From Brevibacillus sp042683565 (GTDB lineage: Bacteria > Bacillota > Bacilli > Brevibacillales > Brevibacillaceae): a stretch of DNA of 64,000 nt. Below are positions 51,355 through 59,743 of this stretch, one piece after another. Location of the stretch: the NCBI RefSeq assembly GCF_042683565.1, contig NZ_JBHUJW010000043.1:372001-436000 (forward strand), in the 5' to 3' direction. Under the pieces are notes generated by a model. The model was not told the DNA's origin, did no database searches, and worked only from the letters and a program-made list of their open reading frames with translations. A program made the translations under genes and the position numbers. Positions within the stretch are counted from its first letter, which is position 1; each line of letters begins with the position of its first letter.

Positions 51355-51930
51355 GTGAATCTCGCCAACCGCATCACCCTCGCCAGGATTTTCCTGGTGC
51401 CGGTCGTTATGTTTTTTCTGCTGGTGCGTTACAACATCGGGACTTTTACGATTGGCAGCCTGACGATGACAATTAACGAGCTGATTGCGGCTCTGGTGTT
51501 TATCCTCGCAGCCAGTACGGACGGACTCGACGGATACATTGCCCGGAAGCGGAAGATCGTAACGAATTTCGGCAAGTTTTTGGACCCGCTCGCCGACAAG
51601 CTGCTCATCTCGGCGGCATTGATTTCGCTTGTGGAAATGCAACGTCTGGAAGCGTGGATTGCCATTGTCATCATCAGCAGGGAGTTCGCGGTGACGGGTC
51701 TGCGGTTGATCGCTGCAGCCGAGGGACAGGTTATTGCTGCCAGTGCACTGGGTAAAATAAAGACGTGGGTGCAGATTGTAGCAATTACGGCCGTAATGAT
51801 ACGGAACTTTCCGTTTGAATTTCTCGGCATTCCGTTCGACGAAGTGGCAACATGGGCAATGGTCATCATCACGATTTACTCCGGGTACGACTACTTTGCG
51901 AAGAATCGCAACGTTATCCAATACTCGTAA
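51355..51930 (+). CDS. pgsA: Phosphatidylglycerophosphate synthase
   Basis: Transfers a phosphatidyl group from CDP-diacylglycerol (product of CdsA) to glycerol 3-phosphate, the committed step to phosphatidylglycerol and cardiolipin. The CDP-alcohol phosphotransferase motif D56-G-L-D59-G-Y-I-A-R ... G ... D-P-L-A-D is complete. The 191 residues contain about five membrane segments. GTG 51355 directly follows the rimO stop with GGGGAGGT upstream. Confidence 0.96.
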   Translation: MNLANRITLARIFLVPVVMFFLLVRYNIGTFTIGSLTMTINELIAALVFILAASTDGLDGYIARKRKIVTNFGKFLDPLADKLLISAALISLVEMQRLEAWIAIVIISREFAVTGLRLIAAAEGQVIAASALGKIKTWVQIVAITAVMIRNFPFEFLGIPFDEVATWAMVIITIYSGYDYFAKNRNVIQYS

Positions 51931-52037
51931 TGCGGGTATTGGTCTCTTTTTTCACAAGGCTCTTCTCCAATGCGTCCTACGATGATAGACTGTTAGTTTA
52001 GAGGCTTTTGTACTCTTGATGAAAATGGGTGAGAAGG

Positions 52038-53282
52038 ATGAGAGCGGAGATCATCGCGGTAGGGACCGAATTGCTTTTGGGGCAAATCGCCAATACGAAC
52101 GCGCAGTTTTTGTCGCAAAAGCTGGCGGACATTGGCATTGGTGTATATTTCCATACGGTCGTAGGCGACAATGCGGAACGCCTTGACCAGGTGATTCGCC
52201 TGGGGGCGGAGCGCTCTGACCTGGTTATCTTCACAGGAGGGTTGGGACCGACGCAGGACGACTTGACCAAGGAAACAGTGGCGGCGCATGTCGGTGTCGA
52301 ACTGGTGACGGACGCACCGGCCATGAAGCACATCGAAGACTTCTTTGCACAACGCGGTATTACCATGACAGAGAACAACCGGAAGCAGGCGCTGGTTTTG
52401 GCAGGCAGCCATGTTTTTGCCAACGACTACGGGATGGCGCCGGGAATGGCGATCCGTCATGACGGGACGACATTTGTTCTCTTGCCTGGACCGCCGAGCG
52501 AGCTGTATCCGATGGTGGAGCGATACGTGTTGCCGTACCTGACGGAGCTGTTGCCGGAGAAACAGGTGTTCCATTCCCGCGTTTTCCGTTTCTATGGCAT
52601 TGGGGAGTCGGCGCTGGAGGAGAAACTGATCGATCTGATCGAAAAGCAGGACAACCCGACGATTGCTCCGTACGCCAAGGAGTTCGAGGTCACGCTGCGC
52701 GTCACGGCAAGAGCGGCGACGACAGAACAAGGGGAAGCGTTGATCCTGCCGGTGGAGGAAGAGATTCGCAGGCGCGTCGGGCAGTACATATACGGCACGG
52801 GGGAAAATTCTTCCCTGCATGAGGTACTGGTTCAGGAACTGGCCAGGAGGGGCGAGACCATTGCTTGTGCAGAAAGTTGCACGGGCGGCACCGTCGCGTC
52901 GCTCATCACCTCTGTGCCGGGCAGTTCTGCTGTGTTCCGCGGAGGCGTTGTCTGTTATACCAATGAAGTCAAAAATCAAGTCTTGGAAGTTCCGGCAGAT
53001 GTGCTCCATACGGATGGGGCGGTCAGTGCAAAAACGGCAAAGCTGCTGGCAGAGCATGTAAGAGAAAAGCTGGGCTCCACCTATGGAGTATCAGTGACGG
53101 GAGTAGCCGGTCCCGATCCGTCTGAAGGCAAGCCAGTCGGGCTGGTCTACATCGGGATTGCGGCTGAAGGTTCGTCAACGGTGGTGAAAGAGCTGCGCCT
53201 CGCGGGTAGAAGGCATGCGATCGTTGGCCGCGCCGCCAAATTCGCGCTGTTTTACGCGCTGCAAATGCAAAAAGAAAGGTGA
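52038..53282 (+). CDS. cinA: CinA: competence-damage inducible protein / nicotinamide-nucleotide amidase
   Basis: A 414-residue two-domain protein. The N-terminal COG1058 domain (AEIIAVGTELLLGQIANTN, GGLGPTQDDLTKE) is a molybdopterin-binding-fold ADP-ribose pyrophosphatase in characterised members. The C-terminal CinA domain (CAESCTGGTVASLITSVPGSS, GVAGPDPSEGKPVGL split) has NMN deamidase activity in many bacteria. In streptococci and Bacillus it lies beside recA and is induced in competence; here a helicase gene intervenes. Start ATG 52038; GTG 52029 is an alternative. Confidence 0.93.
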   Translation: MRAEIIAVGTELLLGQIANTNAQFLSQKLADIGIGVYFHTVVGDNAERLDQVIRLGAERSDLVIFTGGLGPTQDDLTKETVAAHVGVELVTDAPAMKHIEDFFAQRGITMTENNRKQALVLAGSHVFANDYGMAPGMAIRHDGTTFVLLPGPPSELYPMVERYVLPYLTELLPEKQVFHSRVFRFYGIGESALEEKLIDLIEKQDNPTIAPYAKEFEVTLRVTARAATTEQGEALILPVEEEIRRRVGQYIYGTGENSSLHEVLVQELARRGETIACAESCTGGTVASLITSVPGSSAVFRGGVVCYTNEVKNQVLEVPADVLHTDGAVSAKTAKLLAEHVREKLGSTYGVSVTGVAGPDPSEGKPVGLVYIGIAAEGSSTVVKELRLAGRRHAIVGRAAKFALFYALQMQKER

Positions 53283-53289
53283 CGTATTC

Positions 53290-54879
53290 ATGACGATGTT
53301 TTCTGATTTTCCTTTACATAAATCCATTCTTCAAGCCATCCATGACATGGGCTTTGAAGAACCATCGCCGATCCAGGCTGCCTGCATTCCGAAAGTGCTG
53401 GAGGGCGGAGACCTGATCGGTCAAGCCCAGACAGGTACCGGGAAAACCGCTGCGTTCGGGATTCCGCTCATCGAAAAGATCAGCCCGGCGAACCGCGTGC
53501 AGGCGATCGTCCTCACGCCGACCCGCGAGCTGGCAATCCAGGTAGCGGGCGAGCTGCTGCGCATTTCCAAATACAACAAGGTGCGCACGCTGCCGATCTA
53601 CGGCGGTCAATCGATCGGCCATCAAATCCGTGCGCTGCGCCAGGGCGTGCAAGTCGTCGTTGGGACGCCGGGCCGCGTCATGGACCACCTGCGCCGCAAA
53701 ACCTTGAAGCTGGATCATGTACATACCCTCGTTCTGGATGAAGCGGATGAAATGCTGGACATGGGCTTCATCGAGGACATCGAGACGATCATTACGCAAA
53801 TGCCGCAGGAGCGTCAGACCTTGCTGTTCTCGGCGACCATGCCGCCTGAAATCAAGCGCCTGGCAACCCGCTACATGAAGCAGCCGCAGACGATCGCGGT
53901 CAGCCGCGAAGAAGTGACGGCGCCTTTGATCGAGCAAGTGTACTACAAAGTGTTCGACCGCAATAAAGTCGAGAGCCTCTGCCGCATTCTGGACAGCGAG
54001 GACGTCGAGCTGGGCATTATTTTCTGCCGCACCAAGCGCGGTGTAGATGAGCTGACGGAGGTCCTGCAAGCGCGCGGGTATTTGGCTGACGGCTTGCACG
54101 GAGACCTGTCCCAGGCGCAGCGCGATAAAGTCATGAACGCCTTCCGCGAAGGATCTATCGAGTTCCTCATCGCTACAGACGTCGCTGCGCGCGGGATTGA
54201 CGTGGGCAACGTATCGCACGTAATCAACTACGACATTCCGCAAGACTCGGAAAGCTACGTTCACCGCATCGGCCGCACGGGACGCGCAGGCCGCAAAGGG
54301 ATTGCCATGACTTTGGTGACCCCGCGCGAAGTCAGACAGATGATGTTCATTCAAAAACAGACAAAAGCGCAAGTGCAATCCCGCAACGTTCCTTCCCTCG
54401 AGGAAGTGGCGGAGCGCAAGCAGGAACAGCTGCGTGAGCAACTGACCAGCCTGTTGGAGAGCGATGCGATCGCAGATATGTACCAGAAAGTGGCGGAATC
54501 TCTGGCCGCTCAATATCCGGCGGAGAAAGTCGCGGCGGCTGCCCTCCACCTTGCTTTCCACAGCGAAGCAGGCCAGACCCAGGAGGTGGAAGCGTACAAC
54601 TTCGGCGAAACAGGCGCGGCAAAAGGCATGGTGCGCTTCTTCCTGAACGTGGGCCGCAATGCCAACATGAAGCCGCAGGATCTCGTCCGCGAGATTTCCG
54701 AGTCCGTAGGCATTCCGGGGAAAGCCGTGGGCCGCATTGACATTTTCGAGAACTTCACATTCGTGGAAGTGCCGGAAGATGTCGCGGCGTTCGTATACGA
54801 GTCTTTGCGCCAGACCCGCATCAACGGCAAGCGGATCAACCTGGAGCCGGCGAAGCCGCGCGGAGCCAAGCGCTCTTAG
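53290..54879 (+). CDS. DEAD-box RNA helicase with DbpA-type RNA-binding domain
   Basis: A 529-residue ATP-dependent RNA helicase. The Q motif FEEPSPIQ, Walker A A46-QTGTGKT53, PTRELA, D150-E-A-D153, SAT and the HRIGRTGRAGR motif VI are intact. Residues about 445-525 form a DbpA-like RRM domain (MVRFFLNVGRN ... KAVGRIDIFENFTFVEVPE), which in YxiN/DbpA targets 23S rRNA hairpin 92. A role in 50S assembly or mRNA decay is likely. ATG 53290 follows AAAGGTGA, 7 bases after the cinA stop, so it is coupled to cinA. I do not assign cshA or dbpA with certainty. Confidence 0.9.
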   Translation: MTMFSDFPLHKSILQAIHDMGFEEPSPIQAACIPKVLEGGDLIGQAQTGTGKTAAFGIPLIEKISPANRVQAIVLTPTRELAIQVAGELLRISKYNKVRTLPIYGGQSIGHQIRALRQGVQVVVGTPGRVMDHLRRKTLKLDHVHTLVLDEADEMLDMGFIEDIETIITQMPQERQTLLFSATMPPEIKRLATRYMKQPQTIAVSREEVTAPLIEQVYYKVFDRNKVESLCRILDSEDVELGIIFCRTKRGVDELTEVLQARGYLADGLHGDLSQAQRDKVMNAFREGSIEFLIATDVAARGIDVGNVSHVINYDIPQDSESYVHRIGRTGRAGRKGIAMTLVTPREVRQMMFIQKQTKAQVQSRNVPSLEEVAERKQEQLREQLTSLLESDAIADMYQKVAESLAAQYPAEKVAAAALHLAFHSEAGQTQEVEAYNFGETGAAKGMVRFFLNVGRNANMKPQDLVREISESVGIPGKAVGRIDIFENFTFVEVPEDVAAFVYESLRQTRINGKRINLEPAKPRGAKRS

Positions 54880-54899
54880 GCAGTACCTGCCAGCAAACC

Positions 54900-54946
54900 A
54901 AAGACAGCCATCTCGCCAGCAGCATGGGCGGATGGCTGTCTTTTTA
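54900..54946 (+). terminator. Terminator before recA
   Basis: AAGACAGCCATC (54901-54912) pairs with GATGGCTGTCTT (54931-54942), with further pairing CGCC/GGCG inside, followed by TTT. It separates the cinA-helicase unit from recA. Confidence 0.88.
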
Positions 54947-54951
54947 TGATG

Positions 54952-54965
54952 CGAATATTTGTTCG
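54952..54965 (+). promoter_or_regulatory. SOS box (LexA site) upstream of recA
   Basis: CGAATATTTGTTCG matches the Bacillus LexA consensus CGAAC-N4-GTTCG at all but the fifth base; the recA box of B. subtilis has the same T at that place. It ends 10 bases upstream of the -35 of the recA promoter. LexA repression of recA relieved by DNA damage is inferred. Confidence 0.85.
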
Positions 54966-54975
54966 CAAAAAATAC

Positions 54976-55005
54976 TTGGCAAACCATTCTGTCTCGATGT
55001 ATGAT
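54976..55005 (+). promoter_or_regulatory. recA promoter
   Basis: TTGGCA at 54976-54981, 18-base spacer, TATGAT at 55000-55005. About 45 bases before the recA start. Confidence 0.75.
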
Positions 55006-55049
55006 GGAATCAAGCAAAACAGAAGCGAATGTGAAAGGGTGTGTACCAT

Positions 55050-56108
55050 TTGTCAGATCGTCGCGCAGCTTTGGAAAATGCATTGCGTCAGATAGAAAAG
55101 CAGTTCGGTAAAGGTTCCATTATGAAGTTGGGGGAAGTTGCCAACGTCCAAATTTCCACCGTCTCCAGCGGTGCGCTTGCTCTCGATATCGCACTTGGAG
55201 TAGGAGGGTTCCCGCGCGGACGGATCGTAGAGATTTTCGGCCCAGAGTCCTCCGGTAAAACAACGGTAGCCCTTCACGCGATCGCGGAAGTACAGAAGCA
55301 AGGTGGACAAGCTGCGTTTATCGATGCGGAGCACGCGCTTGATCCTGTGTACGCAGCCAAGCTGGGCGTCAACATTGACGAACTGCTGCTGTCCCAGCCG
55401 GATACCGGCGAGCAAGCTCTGGAAATTGCGGAAGCATTGGTGCGCTCCGGCGCTGTAGATATCATCGTGGTAGACTCGGTTGCAGCCTTGGTTCCGAAAG
55501 CAGAGATCGAGGGCGAGATGGGAGACTCCCACGTAGGTCTGCAGGCTCGCCTGATGTCCCAGGCGCTGCGCAAGCTCTCCGGCGCGATCAACAAGTCCAA
55601 GACGATTGCCATCTTCATCAACCAGCTGCGTGAAAAAGTCGGCGTCATGTTCGGCAACCCGGAAACGACTCCTGGCGGCCGCGCGCTCAAGTTCTATGCC
55701 AGCGTTCGCCTCGATGTCCGCAAAGCGGAAGCGATCAAAGTAGGCAACGACATCATGGGCAGCAAGACGAAGATCAAGGTCGTGAAAAACAAAGTGGCTC
55801 CGCCGTTCAAAGTCGCCGAAGTAGACATCATGTACGGCGAAGGAATCTCCAAAGAGGGCAGCATCCTGGACATCGGTTCGGAGATCGACGTGGTGCAAAA
55901 GAGCGGAGCCTGGTACTCTTTCAACGATGAGCGCCTCGGCCAGGGACGTGAAAACTCCAAGCTCTACTTGAAAGAGAATCCGCATGTCGCGGCTCAGATT
56001 GAAGCGAAAGTGCGCGAGTATTTCAGCCTGAACCCGGGTGCGATTCCAGAATCGGAAGCGGTCGTCGATCCTGAGCAGGATGTAGAACCACTCTTTGAGC
56101 TAGACTAA
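55050..56108 (+). CDS. recA: Recombinase RecA
   Basis: RecA forms filaments on single-stranded DNA, drives strand exchange and triggers LexA self-cleavage. The 352-residue protein has the N-terminal ALRQIEKQFGKGSIMKLGE, Walker A G64-PESSGKT71, Walker B DIIVVDSVAALVPKAEIEG, loop L2 FINQLREKVGVMFGNPETTPGG split across residues near 193-212, and an acidic C-terminus. Start is TTG 55050, eight bases after AAAGGGTG; the GTG at 55041 falls in that site. Controlled by the SOS box upstream. recX follows. Confidence 0.98.
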   Translation: MSDRRAALENALRQIEKQFGKGSIMKLGEVANVQISTVSSGALALDIALGVGGFPRGRIVEIFGPESSGKTTVALHAIAEVQKQGGQAAFIDAEHALDPVYAAKLGVNIDELLLSQPDTGEQALEIAEALVRSGAVDIIVVDSVAALVPKAEIEGEMGDSHVGLQARLMSQALRKLSGAINKSKTIAIFINQLREKVGVMFGNPETTPGGRALKFYASVRLDVRKAEAIKVGNDIMGSKTKIKVVKNKVAPPFKVAEVDIMYGEGISKEGSILDIGSEIDVVQKSGAWYSFNDERLGQGRENSKLYLKENPHVAAQIEAKVREYFSLNPGAIPESEAVVDPEQDVEPLFELD

Positions 56109-56115
56109 TCGAGCG

Positions 56116-56150
56116 TAAACAGCCTGTCGACGAGATAGGCTGTTTTGTTT
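56116..56150 (+). terminator. recA terminator
   Basis: AACAGCCT (56118-56125) pairs with AGGCTGTT (56137-56144), loop of 11 bases, then TTGTTTTG. Read-through would supply recX. Confidence 0.8.
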
Positions 56151-56226
56151 TGCCGCTGATGGGAGCTTTATTTTTTCTAAACAAAGCCGATAGACAAAAC
56201 AAGACGTCAGGAAAGGAGGGGAAGCC

Positions 56227-56874
56227 GTGAAAAGCGGAGTAATCACGGCCGTTCATCGGGACAACAAGCAGAAGCAGCGCTATCACATCGATCTGAATGA
56301 CGAGTATGCCTTTTCGGTGCACGAAGATATTTTGGTCAAGTACAATCTGTTCAAAGGAACGGAGCTGGACGAGGCGTTTTATCGTGAAGTGCTCGTGGCG
56401 GAGGAAAAGCACAAGGCGTATCTGGGGGCGTTGCGGTATTTGGGAATACGGCCGAGGACGAAAAGCCAGCTGCACGCGTATTTGCTGGAGAAGGGCTTTT
56501 TGCCCGATGTGGCGGAAGAGGTGTGTGACAAATGCCAGGAGCAGGGCTATATCAATGATGAGGCGTTTGCCAGGCAGTGGGTGGAGGAGAGGCTGCGGCT
56601 GAAGCCGCGCAGTTCGTACATGCTGCGGATGGAGCTGCAACAGCGAGGTGTGGACAGAGGGATTGCGGACGAGGCGGTTCGAGCGGTTACCAGAGAGGAT
56701 GAACTGGCAGCGGCGAGAGCGCTGGTTGAGAAAAAAGTGAGGAGATTGCAGGGGCCACCTGATCGGGACGATGAGCGGAAAATTTTGTCATTGCTGATGC
56801 GCAAAGGATTTTCGGGCGGTGTCGTGCAACAGATCAGGGGCGAATTGCGCCGAATGACGGGCGAGCAGGGTTGA
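56227..56874 (+). CDS. recX: Recombination regulator RecX
   Basis: RecX binds RecA filaments and tunes their activity. The 215-residue protein is built of three-helix repeats: YLGALRYLGIRPRTKSQL, QGYINDEAFARQWVEERL and the C-terminal KILSLLMRKGFSGGVVQQI. The N-terminal HIDLNDEYAFSVHEDILVKY is typical of Firmicutes RecX. GTG 56227 follows AAAGGAGG. The gene has a high AG content but no other oddity. Confidence 0.92.
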   Translation: MKSGVITAVHRDNKQKQRYHIDLNDEYAFSVHEDILVKYNLFKGTELDEAFYREVLVAEEKHKAYLGALRYLGIRPRTKSQLHAYLLEKGFLPDVAEEVCDKCQEQGYINDEAFARQWVEERLRLKPRSSYMLRMELQQRGVDRGIADEAVRAVTREDELAAARALVEKKVRRLQGPPDRDDERKILSLLMRKGFSGGVVQQIRGELRRMTGEQG

Positions 56875-56890
56875 CCCCATTTGCATGATC

Positions 56891-56920
56891 TTGACAATTC
56901 TTGTTCACAAATAATAAAAT
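56891..56920 (+). promoter_or_regulatory. Sigma-A promoter upstream of rny
   Basis: Perfect TTGACA at 56891-56896, 18-base spacer, TAAAAT at 56915-56920. It lies 228 bases before the rny ATG, leaving a long leader that contains a terminator-like hairpin. Confidence 0.75.
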
Positions 56921-56927
56921 AGATTTG

Positions 56928-57046
56928 TATTTACTTGGTGTATCATAACTTTTCGCTGTTTTTCTCACTCATTGCCTGTGGTACAACTGAACACCCGTGC
57001 GATGAGTGCGGATTCAGCGGACCGAGTCGAATCGGTCTTGTTTTTT
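56928..57046 (+). ncRNA. Structured terminated leader or small RNA upstream of rny
   Basis: Downstream of the promoter a 10-bp stem, CACTCATTGC (56966-56975) with GCGATGAGTG (56999-57008, one G-U), encloses a 23-base loop. A second hairpin, GACCGA (57020-57025) with TCGGTC (57032-57037), is followed by TTGTTTTTT, an intrinsic terminator. A transcript of about 120 nt would result. It may be an attenuator that controls RNase Y, a free small RNA, or simply the recX terminator region; I do not recognise a known RNA family. Confidence 0.45.
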
Positions 57047-57148
57047 AGTCGAATGTCCGAGGATTGAAAACGACAGCGGCACTCCATGAAAAACAATGCT
57101 TGGAAAGCGGGGAGATGTTTTACATTAAGGAGGTGAAACGAAAAACCT

Positions 57149-58690
57149 ATGGACGCTATACTAACTGTAGTCATTGTGCTCATCGCTCTGCTCATCGGTG
57201 CGGGCGCCGGCTACTTCACACGCAAATCCATTGCGGAAGCGAAGATCTCTAGCGCGGAAGAAGCTGCGAGACAGATCGTAGAAGAAGCGAAACGGGACGC
57301 CGAAGCCGTCAAAAAGGAAAAGGTTCTCGAAGCGAAAGACGAAGTATTCAAGCTTCGCTCCGAAGCGGAAACCGAACTGCGCGAGCGGCGCAACGAAATC
57401 CAGCGCCAGGAACGTCGAATCCTGCAAAAGGAAGAATCGTTGGACCGCAAGATGGAACAGCTGGAGCGCAAGGAAGAAGAATTGAACGAGCGCGACAGGG
57501 CCATCGCAGAACTGCAAAGCAAGGTAGAGCACTTATATAAAGAACAAGTTTCCGAGCTGGAGCGTATTTCCGGTCTGACGCAGGATGAAGCGAAAAATAT
57601 CATCCTGACAGACGTGGAAAATACGGTTCGCCACGAAATGGCTGTGATGATCAAGGAAATTGAGACGCAGGCCAAAGAAGAGGCGGACAAACGCGCTCGC
57701 GAAATCATTACGACCTCCATTCAGCGCTGTGCAGCTGATCACGTAGCAGAGACGACTGTATCTGTCGTGACATTGCCGAACGATGAAATGAAAGGGCGGA
57801 TTATCGGTCGCGAAGGACGCAACATCCGCGCGCTGGAGACGTTGACGGGTATCGACCTGATTATCGACGATACACCGGAAGCGGTAATCCTCTCCGGTTT
57901 TGATCCGATTCGACGGGAGATCGCCAAAACCGCTTTGGATAAGCTGGTTGCGGACGGCCGTATTCACCCGGCGCGAATCGAGGAAATGGTAGAGAAAGCG
58001 CGTCGTGAAGTGGACGAGCGCATCCGTGAATACGGAGAGCAAGCGACGTTTGAGACAGGCGTACACGGTTTGCATCCGGACCTGATCAAGATTTTGGGAC
58101 GTTTGCGCTACCGTACAAGCTACGGCCAAAACGTGCTGAAGCACTCTATGGAAGTCGCGCACCTCGCGGGATTGATGGCAGCCGAGCTGAAAGAAGACGT
58201 CAAGCTGGCGAAACGCGCCGGTCTTCTGCACGACATCGGAAAAGCGATCGACCACGAAGTAGAAGGCTCCCACGTGGAAATCGGCGTGGAATTGGCCAAG
58301 AAATACAACGAGCATCACGTGGTGGTCAACAGTATTGCATCGCATCATGGCGATACAGAACCAACTTCCGTTATTGCTATGCTGGTAGGAGCCGCGGATG
58401 CGTTGTCTGCTGCTCGTCCAGGGGCACGCCGTGAGACATTGGAAACGTATATCAGACGTTTGGAGAAACTGGAAGAGATCTCTGAGTCGTTCGATGGAGT
58501 CGAGAAGTCTTATGCGATTCAAGCAGGGCGCGAAATTCGCGTAATGGTACAACCTGAGAAGATTGATGATGCAGAAGCGACACGCTTGGCACGTGATATC
58601 ACGAAACGAATCGAAAATGAACTCGACTACCCGGGGCATATCAAAGTTACGGTCATCCGTGAGACACGGGCGGTAGAGTATGCAAAGTAA
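57149..58690 (+). CDS. rny: Ribonuclease Y
   Basis: Membrane-anchored endoribonuclease that starts decay of many mRNAs in Firmicutes. The 513 residues show one N-terminal membrane segment (about 4-23), a long charged coiled coil (about 30-205), a KH domain (LPNDEMKGRIIGREGRNIRAL near residue 210, cited in part) and the HD domain with H361-D362 in LLHDIGKAIDHE. The ATG at 57149 lies 12 bases after AAGGAGGTGA, a rather long spacing. Followed by ymdB as in B. subtilis. Confidence 0.97.
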   Translation: MDAILTVVIVLIALLIGAGAGYFTRKSIAEAKISSAEEAARQIVEEAKRDAEAVKKEKVLEAKDEVFKLRSEAETELRERRNEIQRQERRILQKEESLDRKMEQLERKEEELNERDRAIAELQSKVEHLYKEQVSELERISGLTQDEAKNIILTDVENTVRHEMAVMIKEIETQAKEEADKRAREIITTSIQRCAADHVAETTVSVVTLPNDEMKGRIIGREGRNIRALETLTGIDLIIDDTPEAVILSGFDPIRREIAKTALDKLVADGRIHPARIEEMVEKARREVDERIREYGEQATFETGVHGLHPDLIKILGRLRYRTSYGQNVLKHSMEVAHLAGLMAAELKEDVKLAKRAGLLHDIGKAIDHEVEGSHVEIGVELAKKYNEHHVVVNSIASHHGDTEPTSVIAMLVGAADALSAARPGARRETLETYIRRLEKLEEISESFDGVEKSYAIQAGREIRVMVQPEKIDDAEATRLARDITKRIENELDYPGHIKVTVIRETRAVEYAK

Positions 58691-58719
58691 AGTGGCGTAA
58701 ATGCCACTTTACTTTTTTT
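58688..58719 (+). terminator. rny terminator
   Basis: TAAAGTGGC (58688-58696) pairs with GCCACTTTA (58703-58711), loop GTAAAT, then CTTTTTTTC. It overlaps the rny stop codon. Confidence 0.88.
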
Positions 58720-58830
58720 CATCAAGGACACGGGAAGGAATCAGCGGAATGGAGTTGCACCTCGGGATTGTTCCCCGCTCTTTTCCATATCTCTTTTCCG
58801 TTGTGTATACTAGCAATGAGGTGATGGGAA

Positions 58831-59625
58831 ATGAAGCTGTTGTTTATTGGAGATATCATGGGATCGCCGGGCAGAGAGATGGTAAAGACGTACTTGCCGC
58901 TTTTGAAGCGCAAATACCAGCCGACGTTTGTGGTCGCCAATGGAGAAAACGCCGCACACGGAAGAGGCATCACCGAAAAGATCGCCAAGGAACTGTTTGA
59001 ACAGGGAGTTCAAGCGATAACCTTGGGCAATCACACCTGGGATCAAAAAGAGATTTTTGACTTCATTGACGACGAACCGCGGATGATCCGGCCGGCGAAC
59101 TTTCCGGAAGGAGCCCCTGGCAAAGGGATTACATACATCAAACAAGGAGAGGGGGAGCTCGCGGTCATCAATCTGCAAGGCCGTACCTTTCTGCCCCCAT
59201 TGGATTGCCCGTTCAAGATGGCAGACAAATTGGTGGAGCAAGCGAAGAAGCGGACCAAGTACATTTTTGTCGATTTTCATGCCGAGGTGACTTCCGAGAA
59301 GCAGGCGATGGCGTGGTATCTGGACGGGAGAGTGAGCGCAGTCGTTGGAACACATACACATGTCCAGACAGCCGATGAACGCGTCTTGCCGCAGGGGACG
59401 GGGTTCCTCTGTGATGTCGGGATGTGCGGTCCGAGCAATGGCATTTTGGGGATGGAGCGGGAGGCCGTGATCAAGAAATTTTTGACCCAGCTGCCTGTGC
59501 GCTTCGAGGTAGCGCCGGACCCGGCCCAACTGAATGCCGTATTGATTACGCTCGACAAAGCGACGGGGCGCGCGAAAAAATTGGAGCGAATCCGAATTGA
59601 CTCCGACCATCCGTTTATGGAATAA
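58831..59625 (+). CDS. ymdB: YmdB family calcineurin-like phosphodiesterase
   Basis: A 264-residue metallophosphoesterase of the TIGR00282/YmdB family. Metal-ligand motifs are FIGDIMGSPGR at the N-terminus, NGENAAHGRG, GNHTWD and the late GTHTHVQTADE. The B. subtilis protein has phosphodiesterase activity on 2',3'-cyclic nucleotides and influences biofilm and motility decisions; substrates here are not known. ATG 58831 follows TGAGGTGATGG. Lies between rny and spoVS, the usual order. Confidence 0.94.
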   Translation: MKLLFIGDIMGSPGREMVKTYLPLLKRKYQPTFVVANGENAAHGRGITEKIAKELFEQGVQAITLGNHTWDQKEIFDFIDDEPRMIRPANFPEGAPGKGITYIKQGEGELAVINLQGRTFLPPLDCPFKMADKLVEQAKKRTKYIFVDFHAEVTSEKQAMAWYLDGRVSAVVGTHTHVQTADERVLPQGTGFLCDVGMCGPSNGILGMEREAVIKKFLTQLPVRFEVAPDPAQLNAVLITLDKATGRAKKLERIRIDSDHPFME

Positions 59626-59667
59626 TAAGAATAAGATTAGAATTTTTTGAATCTTTCATGACAAATA

Positions 59668-59697
59668 GCAGGAATTTTTTGGGGGTTATGCGAATAA
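59668..59697 (+). promoter_or_regulatory. Sigma-H-like promoter of spoVS
   Basis: GCAGGAATT (59668-59676) matches the sigma-H -35 pattern RnAGGAwwW, and TGCGAATAA (59689-59697) matches the -10 pattern RnnGAATww except for the first base; the spacing is 12. B. subtilis spoVS is known to depend on sigma-H, which supports the call. Confidence 0.75.
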
Positions 59698-59743
59698 CAT
59701 TCTAATGATGACAGGATTCCTATCAGACGGGAGGTTCAAAAGG

